Assembly: GCA_963811635.1 (NCBI GenBank)
Contig: CAWESB010000011.1
Coordinates: 124,001-188,000, forward strand
DNA length: 64,000 nt
Origin: JAIBJN01 sp963811635
GTDB taxonomy: Bacteria > Actinomycetota > Thermoleophilia > Gaiellales > Gaiellaceae
Direction of reading: 5' to 3'
Part shown: positions 41,506-50,548 of the stretch, piece after piece
Layout: the number at the start of each line of letters is the position of its first letter
Position numbering within the stretch: the stretch's first letter is position 1
The notes under the pieces: generated by a model
Databases searched by the model: none
What the model saw: only the letters and a program-made list of their open reading frames with translations
What the model was told of the DNA's origin: nothing
Translations under genes and position numbers: made by a program

Positions 41506-42938
41506 CAGTCCTCCGCCCCCGCGTACTCGGCCGGCTGCTCGGGGAGGTAGTCGACCGGGTACTCGAGGTGCTTCTCGAGCAGTCGCTTGATCTCCGAGAG
41601 GGCCTTCTCCTCGGTGACGCCGGGGACGTAGTCCGTCCCGGCAAGCGGCACCTTCGCCATCGCGGCGGCCTCGACCGTCAGCGCGCAGAGGTCCTCGGGC
41701 TCGAGCGAGTGGACGTTCGTCTTCCCGCAGGCGCGGGCGAGCATCTGCACCTCGAGCGTGAGGGTGTGCAGGAAGTTGTAGACCCGCTCCGCGGCGTCAT
41801 CGACGACCAGCCGCTTGCGGAGCTCGGGATCCTGCGTCGTGATCCCGACCGGGCACCTGCCCGTGTGGCAGTGGTAGCACTGGCCCGCCGGAACGCCGAT
41901 CGTCCCCTCGTAGTCGGTGACGCCGGGAATCTCCTTGTTGCAGTTCAGGGCCATCAGCGCCGCGTGGCCGAGCGCCACCGCCTTCGCGCCCAGGGAGAGG
42001 CACTTGGCGACGTCCCCGCCGTTGCGGATGCCGCCCGCGACGACGAGGTCGATGTCGTCTGCGAGGCCGACGTCCTCGAGCGCGCGCCGCGCCTCGGGGA
42101 TCGCGGCCATGAGCGGGATGCCCGTCTCCTCGGTGGCGATGTGCGGGCCGGCACCGGTGCCGCCCTCGGCGCCGTCGAGGTAGATGATGTCGGGGCCGCA
42201 CTTGGCGGCCATGCGCACGTCGTCGTAGACGCGCGCCGCGCCGAGCTTGAGCTGGATCGGAATCTGGTAGTCGGTCGCCTCGCGGATCTCCTGGATCTTG
42301 AGCGAGAGGTCGTCGGGGCCGAGCCAGTCGGGATGCCGCGCGGGCGAGCGCTGGTCGATCCCCGGCGGGAGCGAGCGCATCTCGGCGACCTGCTCGGTCA
42401 CCTTCTGGCCCATCAGGTGGCCGCCGAGGCCGACCTTGCAGCCCTGCCCGATGAAGAACTCGCAGGCGTCCGCGAGCATCAGGTGGTGCGGGTTGAACCC
42501 GTACCGGCTCTGGATGCACTGGTAGTACCACTTGGTCGACAGGTCGCGCTCCGGCGGGATCATCCCGCCCTCGCCCGAGCAGGTCGCCGTGCCGGCCATG
42601 GAGGCGCCCTTCGCCAGGGCCATCTTCGCCTCGAGCGAGAGCGCGCCGAAGCTCATGCCGGTGATGTAGATCGGGATGTCGAGTTCGATCGGCTTCTTCG
42701 CGAAGCGGGCGCCGAGCACGGTCTTCGTCACGCACTTCTCGCGGTAGCCCTCGATCACGAACCGGGTCAGCGTGCCCGGCATGAACATGAGGTCGTCCCA
42801 GTGCGGGATCTTCTTGAACATCGAGAAGCCCCGCATGCGGTAGCGGCCGAACTCGGCCTTTATGTGGATGTCGTTGATGACGTCCGGGGTGAAGATCCCG
42901 CTGTGCCCGAGGACGGTGCGTTCGCGCTCGTCGGCCAT
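41505..42938 (-). CDS. mgsC: FMN-binding glutamate-synthase-like subunit (N-methylglutamate synthase MgsC/GlxD type)
   Basis: 477 aa. Corresponds to the FMN/synthase domain of glutamate synthase as a free subunit: ELDIPIYITGMSFGALSLEA, MALAKGASMAGTATCSGEGG, QIPIQLKLGAARVYDDVRMA, IIYLDGAEGGTGAGP and DLVVAGGIRNGGDVAKCLSL. A Fe-S motif CYHCHTGRCPVGITTQ follows. In the N-methylglutamate pathway this subunit condenses glutamate with methylamine by way of the amidotransferase partner; the GlxD form of rhizobia is the same architecture with unclear role. ATG overlaps the GXGXG gene's stop. Confidence 0.82.
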   Translation of the reverse strand: MADERERTVLGHSGIFTPDVINDIHIKAEFGRYRMRGFSMFKKIPHWDDLMFMPGTLTRFVIEGYREKCVTKTVLGARFAKKPIELDIPIYITGMSFGALSLEAKMALAKGASMAGTATCSGEGGMIPPERDLSTKWYYQCIQSRYGFNPHHLMLADACEFFIGQGCKVGLGGHLMGQKVTEQVAEMRSLPPGIDQRSPARHPDWLGPDDLSLKIQEIREATDYQIPIQLKLGAARVYDDVRMAAKCGPDIIYLDGAEGGTGAGPHIATEETGIPLMAAIPEARRALEDVGLADDIDLVVAGGIRNGGDVAKCLSLGAKAVALGHAALMALNCNKEIPGVTDYEGTIGVPAGQCYHCHTGRCPVGITTQDPELRKRLVVDDAAERVYNFLHTLTLEVQMLARACGKTNVHSLEPEDLCALTVEAAAMAKVPLAGTDYVPGVTEEKALSEIKRLLEKHLEYPVDYLPEQPAEYAGAED

Positions 42939-43726
42939 CACAGCACCAGCTTTCGTTCCGAGGGCTCGAGGTTGTCGTAGTTGTAGAGCTTCTTGCCGCA
43001 GACGAACTTCTGCAGCTCCGGCGGGTCGCCCAGGCCGTAGATCCTGAACTTGCGCTCGATGAACTCGGTGTCGGCGTCGGTCCACTCTCCCGGTACGCAG
43101 TCGATGCCGAGCGACTTGACCTTGCCGCCGACGTAGATCGTCCCGTCGTACATCGAGTCTCCGAGGCCCGGTCCGACGTCGCCGAGGAGGATCTGGCGGC
43201 CGCGCTGCATCATGAAGCCGGTCATCGAGCCGGCTTCCCCGAGGACGATCACGGTGCCGCCCTTCTGGTCGATTCCGGTGCGGGCGCCGACTCTTCCCCT
43301 GATCACGACGTCGCCCCCGCGGATGGCCGCCGCGGTCAGCGAGCCGGCGTTGCCGTCGACGATGACGACACCGGACATCATGTTCTCGCAGGCCGACCAG
43401 CCCACCCGGCCGGTGATGTGGATCTCGGGGCCGTCGATGAGGCCGCAGCCAAAGTAGCCGAGGCTGCCGCCGAAGGTGATCCGGCAGCGCGTGAGGATGC
43501 CGACGCCGATCGAGTGCTTCGAGCCGGGGTTGAGGACGGTCACGTCGGTGACGCCCTCCTCGTAGAGAAGGCGCCGGAGCTCGAGGTTGATCTGGCGCGT
43601 GGTCAGGTCCTGCGCGTCGAAGGTCGCGCGCCCGTTCTCGATCTCCGCGGTGCGCGGCGCGTCCGCGAACGGCTCCGCGAGCCCGCGAGCGTCGTACGTG
43701 ATCCTCGACTCGCCTACCGCTGCCAC
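42938..43726 (-). CDS. mgsB: GXGXG-domain glutamate-synthase-like subunit (MgsB/GlxC type)
   Basis: 262 aa. Right-handed beta-helix matching the C-terminal domain of glutamate synthase alpha subunit, with serial Gly turns: GSLGYFGCGLIDGPEIHITG, SGVVIVDGNAGSLTAAAIRG, GGTVIVLGEAGSMTGFMMQ. GTG 43726 lies inside the amidotransferase gene's end (13 base overlap). Together with its two neighbours it rebuilds a glutamate synthase split into three polypeptides. Confidence 0.82.
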   Translation of the reverse strand: MAAVGESRITYDARGLAEPFADAPRTAEIENGRATFDAQDLTTRQINLELRRLLYEEGVTDVTVLNPGSKHSIGVGILTRCRITFGGSLGYFGCGLIDGPEIHITGRVGWSACENMMSGVVIVDGNAGSLTAAAIRGGDVVIRGRVGARTGIDQKGGTVIVLGEAGSMTGFMMQRGRQILLGDVGPGLGDSMYDGTIYVGGKVKSLGIDCVPGEWTDADTEFIERKFRIYGLGDPPELQKFVCGKKLYNYDNLEPSERKLVL

Positions 43727-44646
43727 ACCATCACCTCGCCCTCGTAGGGGTCGTACGTGTCGATCTCGTGGTCGACGATCGCGCGAATCGCGATCTCCTC
43801 GGAGGCGAGCGCCACGACGCCGTCCGACTCGTAGAGCACGAGCGGCTTCGCGGCCATCTCGTCCTTGCAGACGCCGAGCGCGTCGGCAGTGACCGCGATG
43901 TAGGTGAAGACGCCGTCGAGCTCCTCCAGCGAGTCCTGCATGGCGCCCTCGAGGCTCGCCCCCTCGCTCATCTTCTCGGCGAGGTAGACAGCGATGATCT
44001 CGGAGTCGCACTCGGACTGGAAGCGGTGGCCGCTGCGCTCGAGCCGCCGCTTCCACTGGAAGTAGTTCGTCAGCTGGCCGTTGTGGACGACGGCGACGTC
44101 GGAGAAGGGGTAGGCCCAATACGGGTGCGCGCCCGAGATGTCGACGTCCGACTCGGTGGCCATGCGCACGTGGCCGATCGCGTGCGTGCCCGTGAAGCCC
44201 TTGAGGTCGTACTGCTCGGCGACCTCCTCGGCGTCCCCGAGGTCCTTGACGATCTCCAGCGAATAGCCGAGCGAGAGCACCTCGGCCTCGGGGATGTCCT
44301 CGATCCGGTCGGCGAGCTCCTTCAGCGTCCCGTTCGGGACGGTGAACGCCACGCGGTAGGCGTACTCGGTCTCCTCCTCGACGTCGTGGATGTCGGCGCC
44401 CATCGCCTTCAGGCGCCGCACGACCTGATCCTGGTGCCGGTCGAGCCGGTCGGAGAACTCGAAGTCGCGCGGCGTGTTCGCGTCGGCGAGCTTGTAGCGC
44501 ATGACCATCTGGTCGTCGAGCGGGCGGTAGAGCGCGTAGCCGGTCGAGTCGGGCCCGCGGTGCTTCATCGACTGGAGCATCCGCGTCATGTCGCGCCCGA
44601 TCTCATGGGTCCCGTCGCGGTAGATGATGCCTGCAATTCCGCACAT
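43714..44646 (-). CDS. mgsA: Class II glutamine amidotransferase subunit (MgsA/GlxB type)
   Basis: 310-aa Ntn amidotransferase. Starts MCGIAGIIY, so Cys2 becomes the N-terminal nucleophile after Met removal. MKHRGPDSTGYALY, GTHAIGHVRMATESDVDISG, AVVHNGQLTNYFQWKRRLE and FQSECDSEIIAVYLAEKM are the conserved glutamine site. It releases ammonia (or methylamine from gamma-glutamylmethylamide) and channels it to the FMN subunit. Linked to the GS-like gene by a 14-base gap. Confidence 0.85.
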   Translation of the reverse strand: MCGIAGIIYRDGTHEIGRDMTRMLQSMKHRGPDSTGYALYRPLDDQMVMRYKLADANTPRDFEFSDRLDRHQDQVVRRLKAMGADIHDVEEETEYAYRVAFTVPNGTLKELADRIEDIPEAEVLSLGYSLEIVKDLGDAEEVAEQYDLKGFTGTHAIGHVRMATESDVDISGAHPYWAYPFSDVAVVHNGQLTNYFQWKRRLERSGHRFQSECDSEIIAVYLAEKMSEGASLEGAMQDSLEELDGVFTYIAVTADALGVCKDEMAAKPLVLYESDGVVALASEEIAIRAIVDHEIDTYDPYEGEVMVWQR

Positions 44647-44660
44647 TTCGCGCTCGCTTT

Positions 44661-46058
44661 CTACGGAAGGACGTCGAGGTACTCGGTGACGTCCCAGTCG
44701 CTGACCTGCGCGCAGTACCGCTCCCACTCGTCGCGCTTGTAGTGCATGAACACACGGTACATATCGCCGGGTAGCGCGGACCTGATCACGTCGTCCGCCT
44801 CGAGCGCGTCGAGCGCGTCGCCGAAGGTCATCGGGATCTTCTTGACCTCCTTGCCGGCCTCCATCGCGTCATAGATGTTCCGCTCCTCGGGCTCGCCGGG
44901 ATCGACCTTGCGGTCGATGCCGTCGCGCATCGCGGCGATGAGTGCGGCGAGCGAGAGGTACGGGTTCACCGCCGAGTCGACCGAGCGGTACTCGAAGCGG
45001 CCGGGAGCGGAGACGCGCAGCGCGGTCGTGCGGTTCTGGTAGCCCCAGTCGGCGAACACCGGCGCCCAGAAGCCCGTGTCCCAGAGGCGGCGGTACGAGT
45101 TGACGGTCGACGCGGTGACGGCCGTGAGCGCGCCGAGGTGCTCGAGGATTCCGCCGATCGCGTAGAGGCCGGTCTGACTCGGCTTCTGCCGGTCGTCGGT
45201 GTCGGGGTCGAAGGCGTTCTCGTCGCCACGCCAGAGCGAGATGTTGTGGTGGCAGCCGTTCGCGGAGACGCCCATGAACGGCTTCGGCATGAAGCACGGG
45301 AAGGCGTCCAGCTCGCGCCCGACCTGCTTGCAGACCTGGCGGAAGGTGGAGAGGTTGTCGGCGGTCTTCTCCGCGCGGTCGAATCCGAAGTTGAGCTCGA
45401 TCTGGCCGGGCGCGTCCTCGTGGTCGCCCTGGATCATGTCGAGCCCCATCTTCTGCCCGTACTCGATCACCTTGTGGATGATCGGCTGGAGCTCGGAGAA
45501 CTGGTCGATGTGGTAGCAGTAGGGCTTCGTCTTGCCCTCCACCGAGGGCGCGCCCTTCTCGTCCAGCTTGAGCCACATCATCTCCGGCTCGGTGCCGGCG
45601 CGGAGGTGGAGGCCGGTGTCTGCCTCGAAGTCGGCCTGGATCTGCTTCAGGTTCGCGCGGCAGTCCGAGGTGAGGAAGGCGCCGGGATCCTCGCGCTCCT
45701 CGCGGTTGCGGAAGCAGGTGACCCAGACACGCGCGACCCGGGAGTCCCACGGGAGCGGCATGAACGTCTCCGGCTCGGGGACACCGACGAGCTCCGCGGC
45801 CTCCGGCCCGTAGCCGATGTAGTTGCCGTGGCGGTCGGTGAAGAGGTTGGCGGTCGCGCCGTAGACGAGCTGGAAGCCCTTGTTGGCAATCGTCTCCCAG
45901 TGCGGAGCAGGGACGCCCTTGCCCATGATCCGGCCCGTGACGGAGGGGAACTGGTAGTAGATGTAGGTGATCCCGAGGTCGTCGATCCTCTTGCGGACCT
46001 CGGCGATCTTCTCGTCACGACCGTCGGCGCTGACGAAGGCTTCGAGATCGGTCGGCAC
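44661..46058 (-). CDS. gmaS: Glutamine synthetase-like ligase (gamma-glutamylmethylamide synthetase type)
   Basis: 465 aa, GTG start with an aggaggg site. GS-fold features: N-terminal beta-grasp (ITYIYYQFPSVTGRIMGKG), metal and substrate site EDAPGQIELNF, ATP region MGVSANGCHHNISLWRGDE, TVNSYRRLWDTGFW and glutamate-binding RFEYRSVDSAVNPYLSLAAL. It should join glutamate and an amine using ATP. Being first in an operon with a three-part glutamate-synthase-like enzyme, it fits GMAS of the N-methylglutamate route for methylamine. A GlnT/GS-III-like role with ordinary ammonia is the main alternative. Confidence 0.82.
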   Translation of the reverse strand: MPTDLEAFVSADGRDEKIAEVRKRIDDLGITYIYYQFPSVTGRIMGKGVPAPHWETIANKGFQLVYGATANLFTDRHGNYIGYGPEAAELVGVPEPETFMPLPWDSRVARVWVTCFRNREEREDPGAFLTSDCRANLKQIQADFEADTGLHLRAGTEPEMMWLKLDEKGAPSVEGKTKPYCYHIDQFSELQPIIHKVIEYGQKMGLDMIQGDHEDAPGQIELNFGFDRAEKTADNLSTFRQVCKQVGRELDAFPCFMPKPFMGVSANGCHHNISLWRGDENAFDPDTDDRQKPSQTGLYAIGGILEHLGALTAVTASTVNSYRRLWDTGFWAPVFADWGYQNRTTALRVSAPGRFEYRSVDSAVNPYLSLAALIAAMRDGIDRKVDPGEPEERNIYDAMEAGKEVKKIPMTFGDALDALEADDVIRSALPGDMYRVFMHYKRDEWERYCAQVSDWDVTEYLDVLP

Positions 46059-46112
46059 GCGCTCCCTCCTCTGTTTTCTCGACGAGCGGCGCGAGGCCGC
46101 CGAATTCAGGAA

Positions 46113-46127
46113 GGCAATACTATTGCC
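46113..46127 (-). promoter_or_regulatory. Perfect palindrome in the gmaS upstream region
   Basis: GGCAATA-C-TATTGCC, a perfect 7-bp inverted repeat around one base, 55 bases before the gmaS start. On the minus strand it contains TAGTAT, a fair -10 match. Likely an operator overlapping the promoter; the regulator is unknown. Confidence 0.5.
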
Positions 46128-46369
46128 CGCCGTGACGCGGCTCTAGCGCGAAGCGTCGCCGCGATTGGAACGCGCATCGGCGCCTGGAAGCACGTGCGGG
46201 GGCACAGGTACACGCGCGCCCGCGGGGGCCGGCCGCGGGCCTCCCTCCGCTTCCAGCGTAACGCCGAAGTTCGCACCCGTGGGTGACCGAATGGGTCGAG
46301 AGCGTGCCGGTGTGTGACGACTTTGCACCGACGGGTCGGTCACCCGGAGCCGCGACTACACTCGCCCTC
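46128..46369. other. Non-coding stretch between gmaS and purD
   Basis: The whole gap (46059-46369) is 311 bases. Apart from the palindrome at 46113-46127 and the purD -10 box TACACT (46357-46362), it holds GC-rich sequence with weak inverted segments (e.g. gcccgcgggggccggccgcgggc near 46211-46233). I see no gene, tRNA or recognisable riboswitch. Confidence 0.5.
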
Positions 46370-47590
46370 GTGAACGTCCTGATCGTCGGCGGCGGCGGCC
46401 GCGAGCATGCACTCGCGTGGCGGATCGCGCAGAGCCCGCTTCTGGGCGAGCTCCACGCCGCCCCCGGCAACCCGGGGATCGCCAGGCTCGGAACCTGCCA
46501 TCCCGTGCGTCCGGATGAGCCGGGAGCGGTGCTCGACCTCTGCCGCCGCGCGGGGATCGATCTGGTCGTCGTCGGGCCGGAGGCGCCGCTCGTCGACGGG
46601 CTTGCGGACGCGCTTCGCGCTGCCGGCGTCGCGGTCTTCGGGCCAGGCGCCGCGGCCGCGCGCATCGAGGGCTCCAAGGCCTTCGCCAAGGACGTCCTCC
46701 AGGCGGCCGGAGTCCCCACGGCGGGCGAGCTCGACGAGCCGCGCGCGCCCTGCGTCGTCAAGGCGGACGGGCTTGCAGCCGGCAAGGGCGTCTTCGTCTG
46801 CCGGACGGATGCCGAGCTCCGGGCGGCGCTGCCGCGCGCGGAGGCACTCGGGGGACACGTCGTCGTCGAGGAGCTGCTCGAAGGCGAGGAGGTCTCGCTC
46901 TTCGCCCTCTGCGATGGGCGCGACGCGCTTCCGCTCGCGCCGGCCCAGGACTTCAAGCGGCTGCTCGACGAAGACCACGGGCCCAACACCGGGGGGATGG
47001 GAAGCTACTCGCCCGTGCCGTGGCTGGGCGAGGGTCGCACGGAGGAGCTCGTCGAGACCGTGCACCGGCCGGTTCTGCGGGAGCTCGCCGCACGGGGAGC
47101 GCCCTTCCACGGACTGCTCTACGCCGGCTTGATGCTGACGGAGGACGGGCCCTTCGTGCTCGAGTTCAACTGCCGCTTCGGCGACCCGGAGACGCAGGCG
47201 ATCTTGCCGAGGCTCGAGGGTGACCTGCTCGAGGCGCTCGCCGCGGTCGCGGCAGAATCGCTTGCAGGCATCGACCTCGCCGCCGGGAGCGAAGCCGCGG
47301 TGACCGTCGTCCTCGCCGCCGAGGGCTATCCCGACGCACCCGAAACAGGAGCGGAGATCTCCGGCCTCGACCGCGCCGAGGCGGAAGGTGCGTTGGTCTT
47401 CCACGCCGGGACCGCGCTGCGAGAGGGCAGGCTCGTGACGGCCGGAGGGCGGGTGCTCAACGTCACTGCGCTCGGCGAGTCGCTGGCCGACGCCCGCGAG
47501 CGAGCATACCGCGCGGTAGAGCGCATCGACCTCGCCGGGGTGCAGTACCGTCACGACATCGCGCTCGGAGCAGTTCACGCCAATGCCTGA
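46370..47590 (+). CDS. purD: Phosphoribosylamine-glycine ligase
   Basis: 406-aa ATP-grasp enzyme, step 2 of purine synthesis (5-phosphoribosylamine + glycine + ATP to GAR). VNVLIVGGGGREHALAWRIA opens the Rossmann-like domain; LVVVGPEAPLVDGLADALR, FGPGAAAARIEGSKAFAKD, VKADGLAAGKGVFVC and LEFNCRFGDPETQAILPRLE are the GARS signature regions. GTG 46370 is chosen because TACACT lies seven bases before it and there is no ribosome site, the pattern of a leaderless mRNA. First gene of a run of six purine genes. Confidence 0.95.
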   Translation: MNVLIVGGGGREHALAWRIAQSPLLGELHAAPGNPGIARLGTCHPVRPDEPGAVLDLCRRAGIDLVVVGPEAPLVDGLADALRAAGVAVFGPGAAAARIEGSKAFAKDVLQAAGVPTAGELDEPRAPCVVKADGLAAGKGVFVCRTDAELRAALPRAEALGGHVVVEELLEGEEVSLFALCDGRDALPLAPAQDFKRLLDEDHGPNTGGMGSYSPVPWLGEGRTEELVETVHRPVLRELAARGAPFHGLLYAGLMLTEDGPFVLEFNCRFGDPETQAILPRLEGDLLEALAAVAAESLAGIDLAAGSEAAVTVVLAAEGYPDAPETGAEISGLDRAEAEGALVFHAGTALREGRLVTAGGRVLNVTALGESLADARERAYRAVERIDLAGVQYRHDIALGAVHANA

Positions 47591-48083
47591 CGAAAGCCCG
47601 CTCCCGATCCCCATCCTCGAGGAGTTCGACGAGATGGGCGCGCTCGTCGGCATCGTCATCGGCTCAGAGTCCGACCGTGAGGCGATCGAGCCGGCCGGGG
47701 TCGAGCTCAACGAACGCGGGATCTCCTGGGAGCTCAAGGTCCTGTCGGCGCATCGCAATCCGCGGGCCGTTGCCGAGTACGCGTCGACTGCGGCGCTCCG
47801 CGGGACCCGCGTTCTGATCGCCGGCGCAGGCATGGCCGCCGCGCTCCCGGGCGTCGTCGCCGCCTACACGGACCTTCCGGTCATCGGCGTGCCGCTGACC
47901 TCGTCGAAGAGCGTCATGGGCGGCCTGGACGCGCTGCTCTCGATCGTGCAGATGCCCCCGGGCGTCCCGGTCGCGTGCGTGTCGGTCAACGGCGCGCGCA
48001 ACGCCGCCATCCTCGCCGCGAAGATCCTCGCCCAGGGCGGCGGCTATCCGGGGCCGGCCGAGCGCCCGACCGGCGAGCTGTAG
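47583..48083 (+). CDS. purE: N5-carboxyaminoimidazole ribonucleotide mutase
   Basis: 166 aa from ATG 47583, which overlaps the purD end by eight bases; ATG 47634 (MGALVGIVIGSESDRE) is a possible shorter start. Class I PurE motifs: GIVIGSESDREAI, KVLSAHRNPRAVAEYA (catalytic His), VLIAGAGMAAALPGVVAAYT and PVIGVPLTSSKSVMGGLDAL. Converts N5-CAIR to CAIR. No purK is seen next to it. Confidence 0.93.
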   Translation: MPDESPLPIPILEEFDEMGALVGIVIGSESDREAIEPAGVELNERGISWELKVLSAHRNPRAVAEYASTAALRGTRVLIAGAGMAAALPGVVAAYTDLPVIGVPLTSSKSVMGGLDALLSIVQMPPGVPVACVSVNGARNAAILAAKILAQGGGYPGPAERPTGEL

Positions 48084-48109
48084 CCTCCGGCCTCTCTAGA
48101 CTTGCCGGT

Positions 48110-49450
48110 GTGATCGCCCGCTACTCCCGACCGGCCATGAAGCTCGTCTGGTCGGAAGAGGGCAAGCTCGCTCGCTGGCTCGAGGTCGAGCTCGCGGCGC
48201 TCGATGCCTGGGCCGAGATCGGCGCCGTCCCGGCCGAGGCGGCGGGCGAGGTGCGTGAGCGCGCGGTGGCGCCGACGCCCGAGCGGGTCGCGGAGATCGA
48301 GGAGCGGACCCAGCACGACCTGGCAGCGTTCGTAGATGCGGTCGCCGAAGGGCTCGGGGACTCCGGCCGCTGGCTTCACTACGGCCTGACCTCGTCGGAC
48401 GTGCTCGACACCGCGACGGCGCTGCAGGTGCGCGAGGCCGGCGCGCTCGTGCTCGACGGCGTCGACCGCGCGCTCGAGGCCGTGGTCGGGCGCGCCGAGG
48501 AGCACCGCGACACCGCTATGGCCGGACGGACACACGGGGTCCACGCCGAGCCGATCACCTTCGGCGCGAAGCTCGCCGGCTGGGCCTTCGAGCTCGAGCG
48601 CGACCGCGAGCGCCTCGCGCGCGCGCTGGAGGGGATGCGAGTCGGCAAGCTCGCCGGCGCCGTCGGGACGTACGGTGGCGGCGACCCGGAGGTGGAGCGC
48701 CTGGCGTGCGAGCGCCTCGGCCTCGTCCCCGAGCCGGCCGCGACCCAGGTGGTCCCGCGTGACCGATACGCGGAGCTCCTTTCGGCGCTGGCGGTGACCG
48801 CCGCCTCGCTCGACCGCTTCGCCACGGAGGTCCGGCATCTCGCCCGCACCGAGGTTCGCGAGGTGCAGGAGCCGTTTCGCAAGGGTCAGAAGGGCTCATC
48901 GGCGATGCCGCACAAGCGGAACCCGGTCGTCGCGGAGCGAATCTCCGGCCTGTCCCGCGTCGTGCGCGCGGCCGCCGTCGTCGGCTTCGAGAACGTCGCC
49001 CTCTGGCACGAGCGCGACATCTCCCACTCGAGCGCGGAGCGGGTGGTTCTCCCTGACTCGTTCCTGGCCCTCGACTACATGCTCGACCGCTTCGCGTGGC
49101 TCGTCGACGGGCTCGTCGTCGACGCCGAGCGGATGCGGCGAAACCTCGACGCCTCGCACGGCCTCGTCTTCAGCCAGCGCGTGCTGCTCGCGCTCGTGGC
49201 CGCGGGGCTCCCCCGTGACGACGCGTACCGGCTGGTGCAGCGAAACGCGCTCGCCGCCTGGGACGAGGAGCGGGACTTCCGGGAGCTTGTTGCCGCCGAC
49301 GCGGAGATCGCCGCCCGCCTCGACGCGGAGGCATTGGCGGAGGCCTTCGACCTCCGTGACGCGCTCCGCCACGTCGACGTTCTGTTCGAGCGCCTCGCGG
49401 CGCTCGCGGAGAGAACCCGAGAGCGAAAGGAGGAAGCCGTTCATGCCTGA
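48110..49450 (+). CDS. purB: Adenylosuccinate lyase
   Basis: 446 aa. Superfamily signature GSSAMPHKRNPVVAERISG (about 265-283), plus HYGLTSSDVLDTATALQV and GRTHGVHAEPITFGAKLAGW. Cleaves SAICAR and adenylosuccinate, releasing fumarate. GTG 48110 follows TAGACT by seven bases with no ribosome site, so it appears to have its own leaderless promoter inside the purine cluster. Confidence 0.95.
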   Translation: MIARYSRPAMKLVWSEEGKLARWLEVELAALDAWAEIGAVPAEAAGEVRERAVAPTPERVAEIEERTQHDLAAFVDAVAEGLGDSGRWLHYGLTSSDVLDTATALQVREAGALVLDGVDRALEAVVGRAEEHRDTAMAGRTHGVHAEPITFGAKLAGWAFELERDRERLARALEGMRVGKLAGAVGTYGGGDPEVERLACERLGLVPEPAATQVVPRDRYAELLSALAVTAASLDRFATEVRHLARTEVREVQEPFRKGQKGSSAMPHKRNPVVAERISGLSRVVRAAAVVGFENVALWHERDISHSSAERVVLPDSFLALDYMLDRFAWLVDGLVVDAERMRRNLDASHGLVFSQRVLLALVAAGLPRDDAYRLVQRNALAAWDEERDFRELVAADAEIAARLDAEALAEAFDLRDALRHVDVLFERLAALAERTRERKEEAVHA

Positions 49451-50303
49451 GGCCGTCCACGTGGGGAGCGGCAAGGTCCGCGACATCTACGAGCTCGACG
49501 AGGACAGGCTCCTGCTCGTCGCGAGCGACCGCATCTCGACCTTCGACGTCGTGCTCCCGACCGACATCCCGGACAAGGGACGGGTGCTCACCGGCCTCTC
49601 CGGCTTCTGGTTCGCGCGCACGCGCGAGATCGTTCCCAACCACCTCCTCGCCTTGCGGGGCGACGGCCGCTCGACCGAGGCGCGCCGGCTCTCCATGCTG
49701 CCGATCGAGTGCGTCGTGCGCGGCTATCTCGCCGGCTCGGGCTGGAAGGACTACCTTGCCTCCGGCGAGGTGTGCGGGCACCGGCTCCCGGCGGGCCTGC
49801 GCGAGTCGGACAAGCTGCCCACGCCCATCTTCACGCCGGCGACGAAGGCGCACGAGGGGCACGACGAGAACATCGACCGGACGCGCGCGAGCGCGCTCGT
49901 CGGCGAGGAGCTCTTCGACCGAGTCGAGCGGATCGCGATCGCGCTCTACGAGCACGCGGCCGCGTACGCCGCCGACCGTGGCATCATCATCGCGGACACG
50001 AAGTTCGAGCTCGGGATCGACCCCGACGGGACGCTGACCCTCGGCGACGAGGCGCTGACGCCGGATTCGTCCCGCTTCTGGCCGGCGGACGACTACGAGC
50101 CGGGCCGCTCACAGCCGTCCTTCGACAAGCAGTACGTGCGGGACTACTGCGAGTCGCTCGGCTGGGACAAGACGCCTCCGGGCCCGGAGCTCCCACAGGA
50201 GGTCGTGGACGGCACGCGCGCACGATACGTCGAGGCGTTCGAGCGCGTCGCCGGGATCGCGTTCGCCGACTACCTCGCGAACCCGGACGTGGTGCTCCGA
50301 TGA
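49443..50303 (+). CDS. purC: Phosphoribosylaminoimidazole-succinocarboxamide synthase
   Basis: 286 aa. SAICAR synthetase features: VGSGKVRDIYELDEDRLLLV, SDRISTFDVVLPTDIPDKG, LPIECVVRGYLAGSGWKDY, IIIADTKFELGIDPDGTL and SSRFWPADDYEPGRSQPSFD. The longer, yeast/actinobacterial type. ATG overlaps the purB end and has a strong aaaggagga site. Confidence 0.95.
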   Translation: MPEAVHVGSGKVRDIYELDEDRLLLVASDRISTFDVVLPTDIPDKGRVLTGLSGFWFARTREIVPNHLLALRGDGRSTEARRLSMLPIECVVRGYLAGSGWKDYLASGEVCGHRLPAGLRESDKLPTPIFTPATKAHEGHDENIDRTRASALVGEELFDRVERIAIALYEHAAAYAADRGIIIADTKFELGIDPDGTLTLGDEALTPDSSRFWPADDYEPGRSQPSFDKQYVRDYCESLGWDKTPPGPELPQEVVDGTRARYVEAFERVAGIAFADYLANPDVVLR

Positions 50304-50548
50304 GGGCGACCGTGCTCGTCCGGCCGAAAGGCGGCATCCTCGATCCCCAGGGCGCGGCGGTCGAGCGCTCGCTCAAGCAGCTCGGCTTCCCCGTCGGCGA
50401 CGCGCGCATCGGCCGCGTGATCGACCTCGAGGTCGACGCGGCGAGCTCGGACGAGGCCCGCGCCCAGGTCGAGCAGATGTGCGAGCGCCTGCTCGCCAAC
50501 CCGCTGATCGAGAGCTACGTGATCGAGCTCGAGGATCGGCCGGCGTGA
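50300..50548 (+). CDS. purS: Phosphoribosylformylglycinamidine synthase subunit PurS
   Basis: 82 aa, ATGA overlap with purC. RATVLVRPKGGILDPQGAAV and LKQLGFPVGDARIGRVIDL match PurS, the small subunit bridging PurQ and the small-type PurL in FGAM synthase. Confidence 0.93.
   Translation: MRATVLVRPKGGILDPQGAAVERSLKQLGFPVGDARIGRVIDLEVDAASSDEARAQVEQMCERLLANPLIESYVIELEDRPA

Noticed and set aside
46198..46245. GC-rich inverted segments before purD as a possible riboswitch or small RNA
   Set aside because: No purine or other riboswitch core, and the purD start looks leaderless, leaving no 5' leader.
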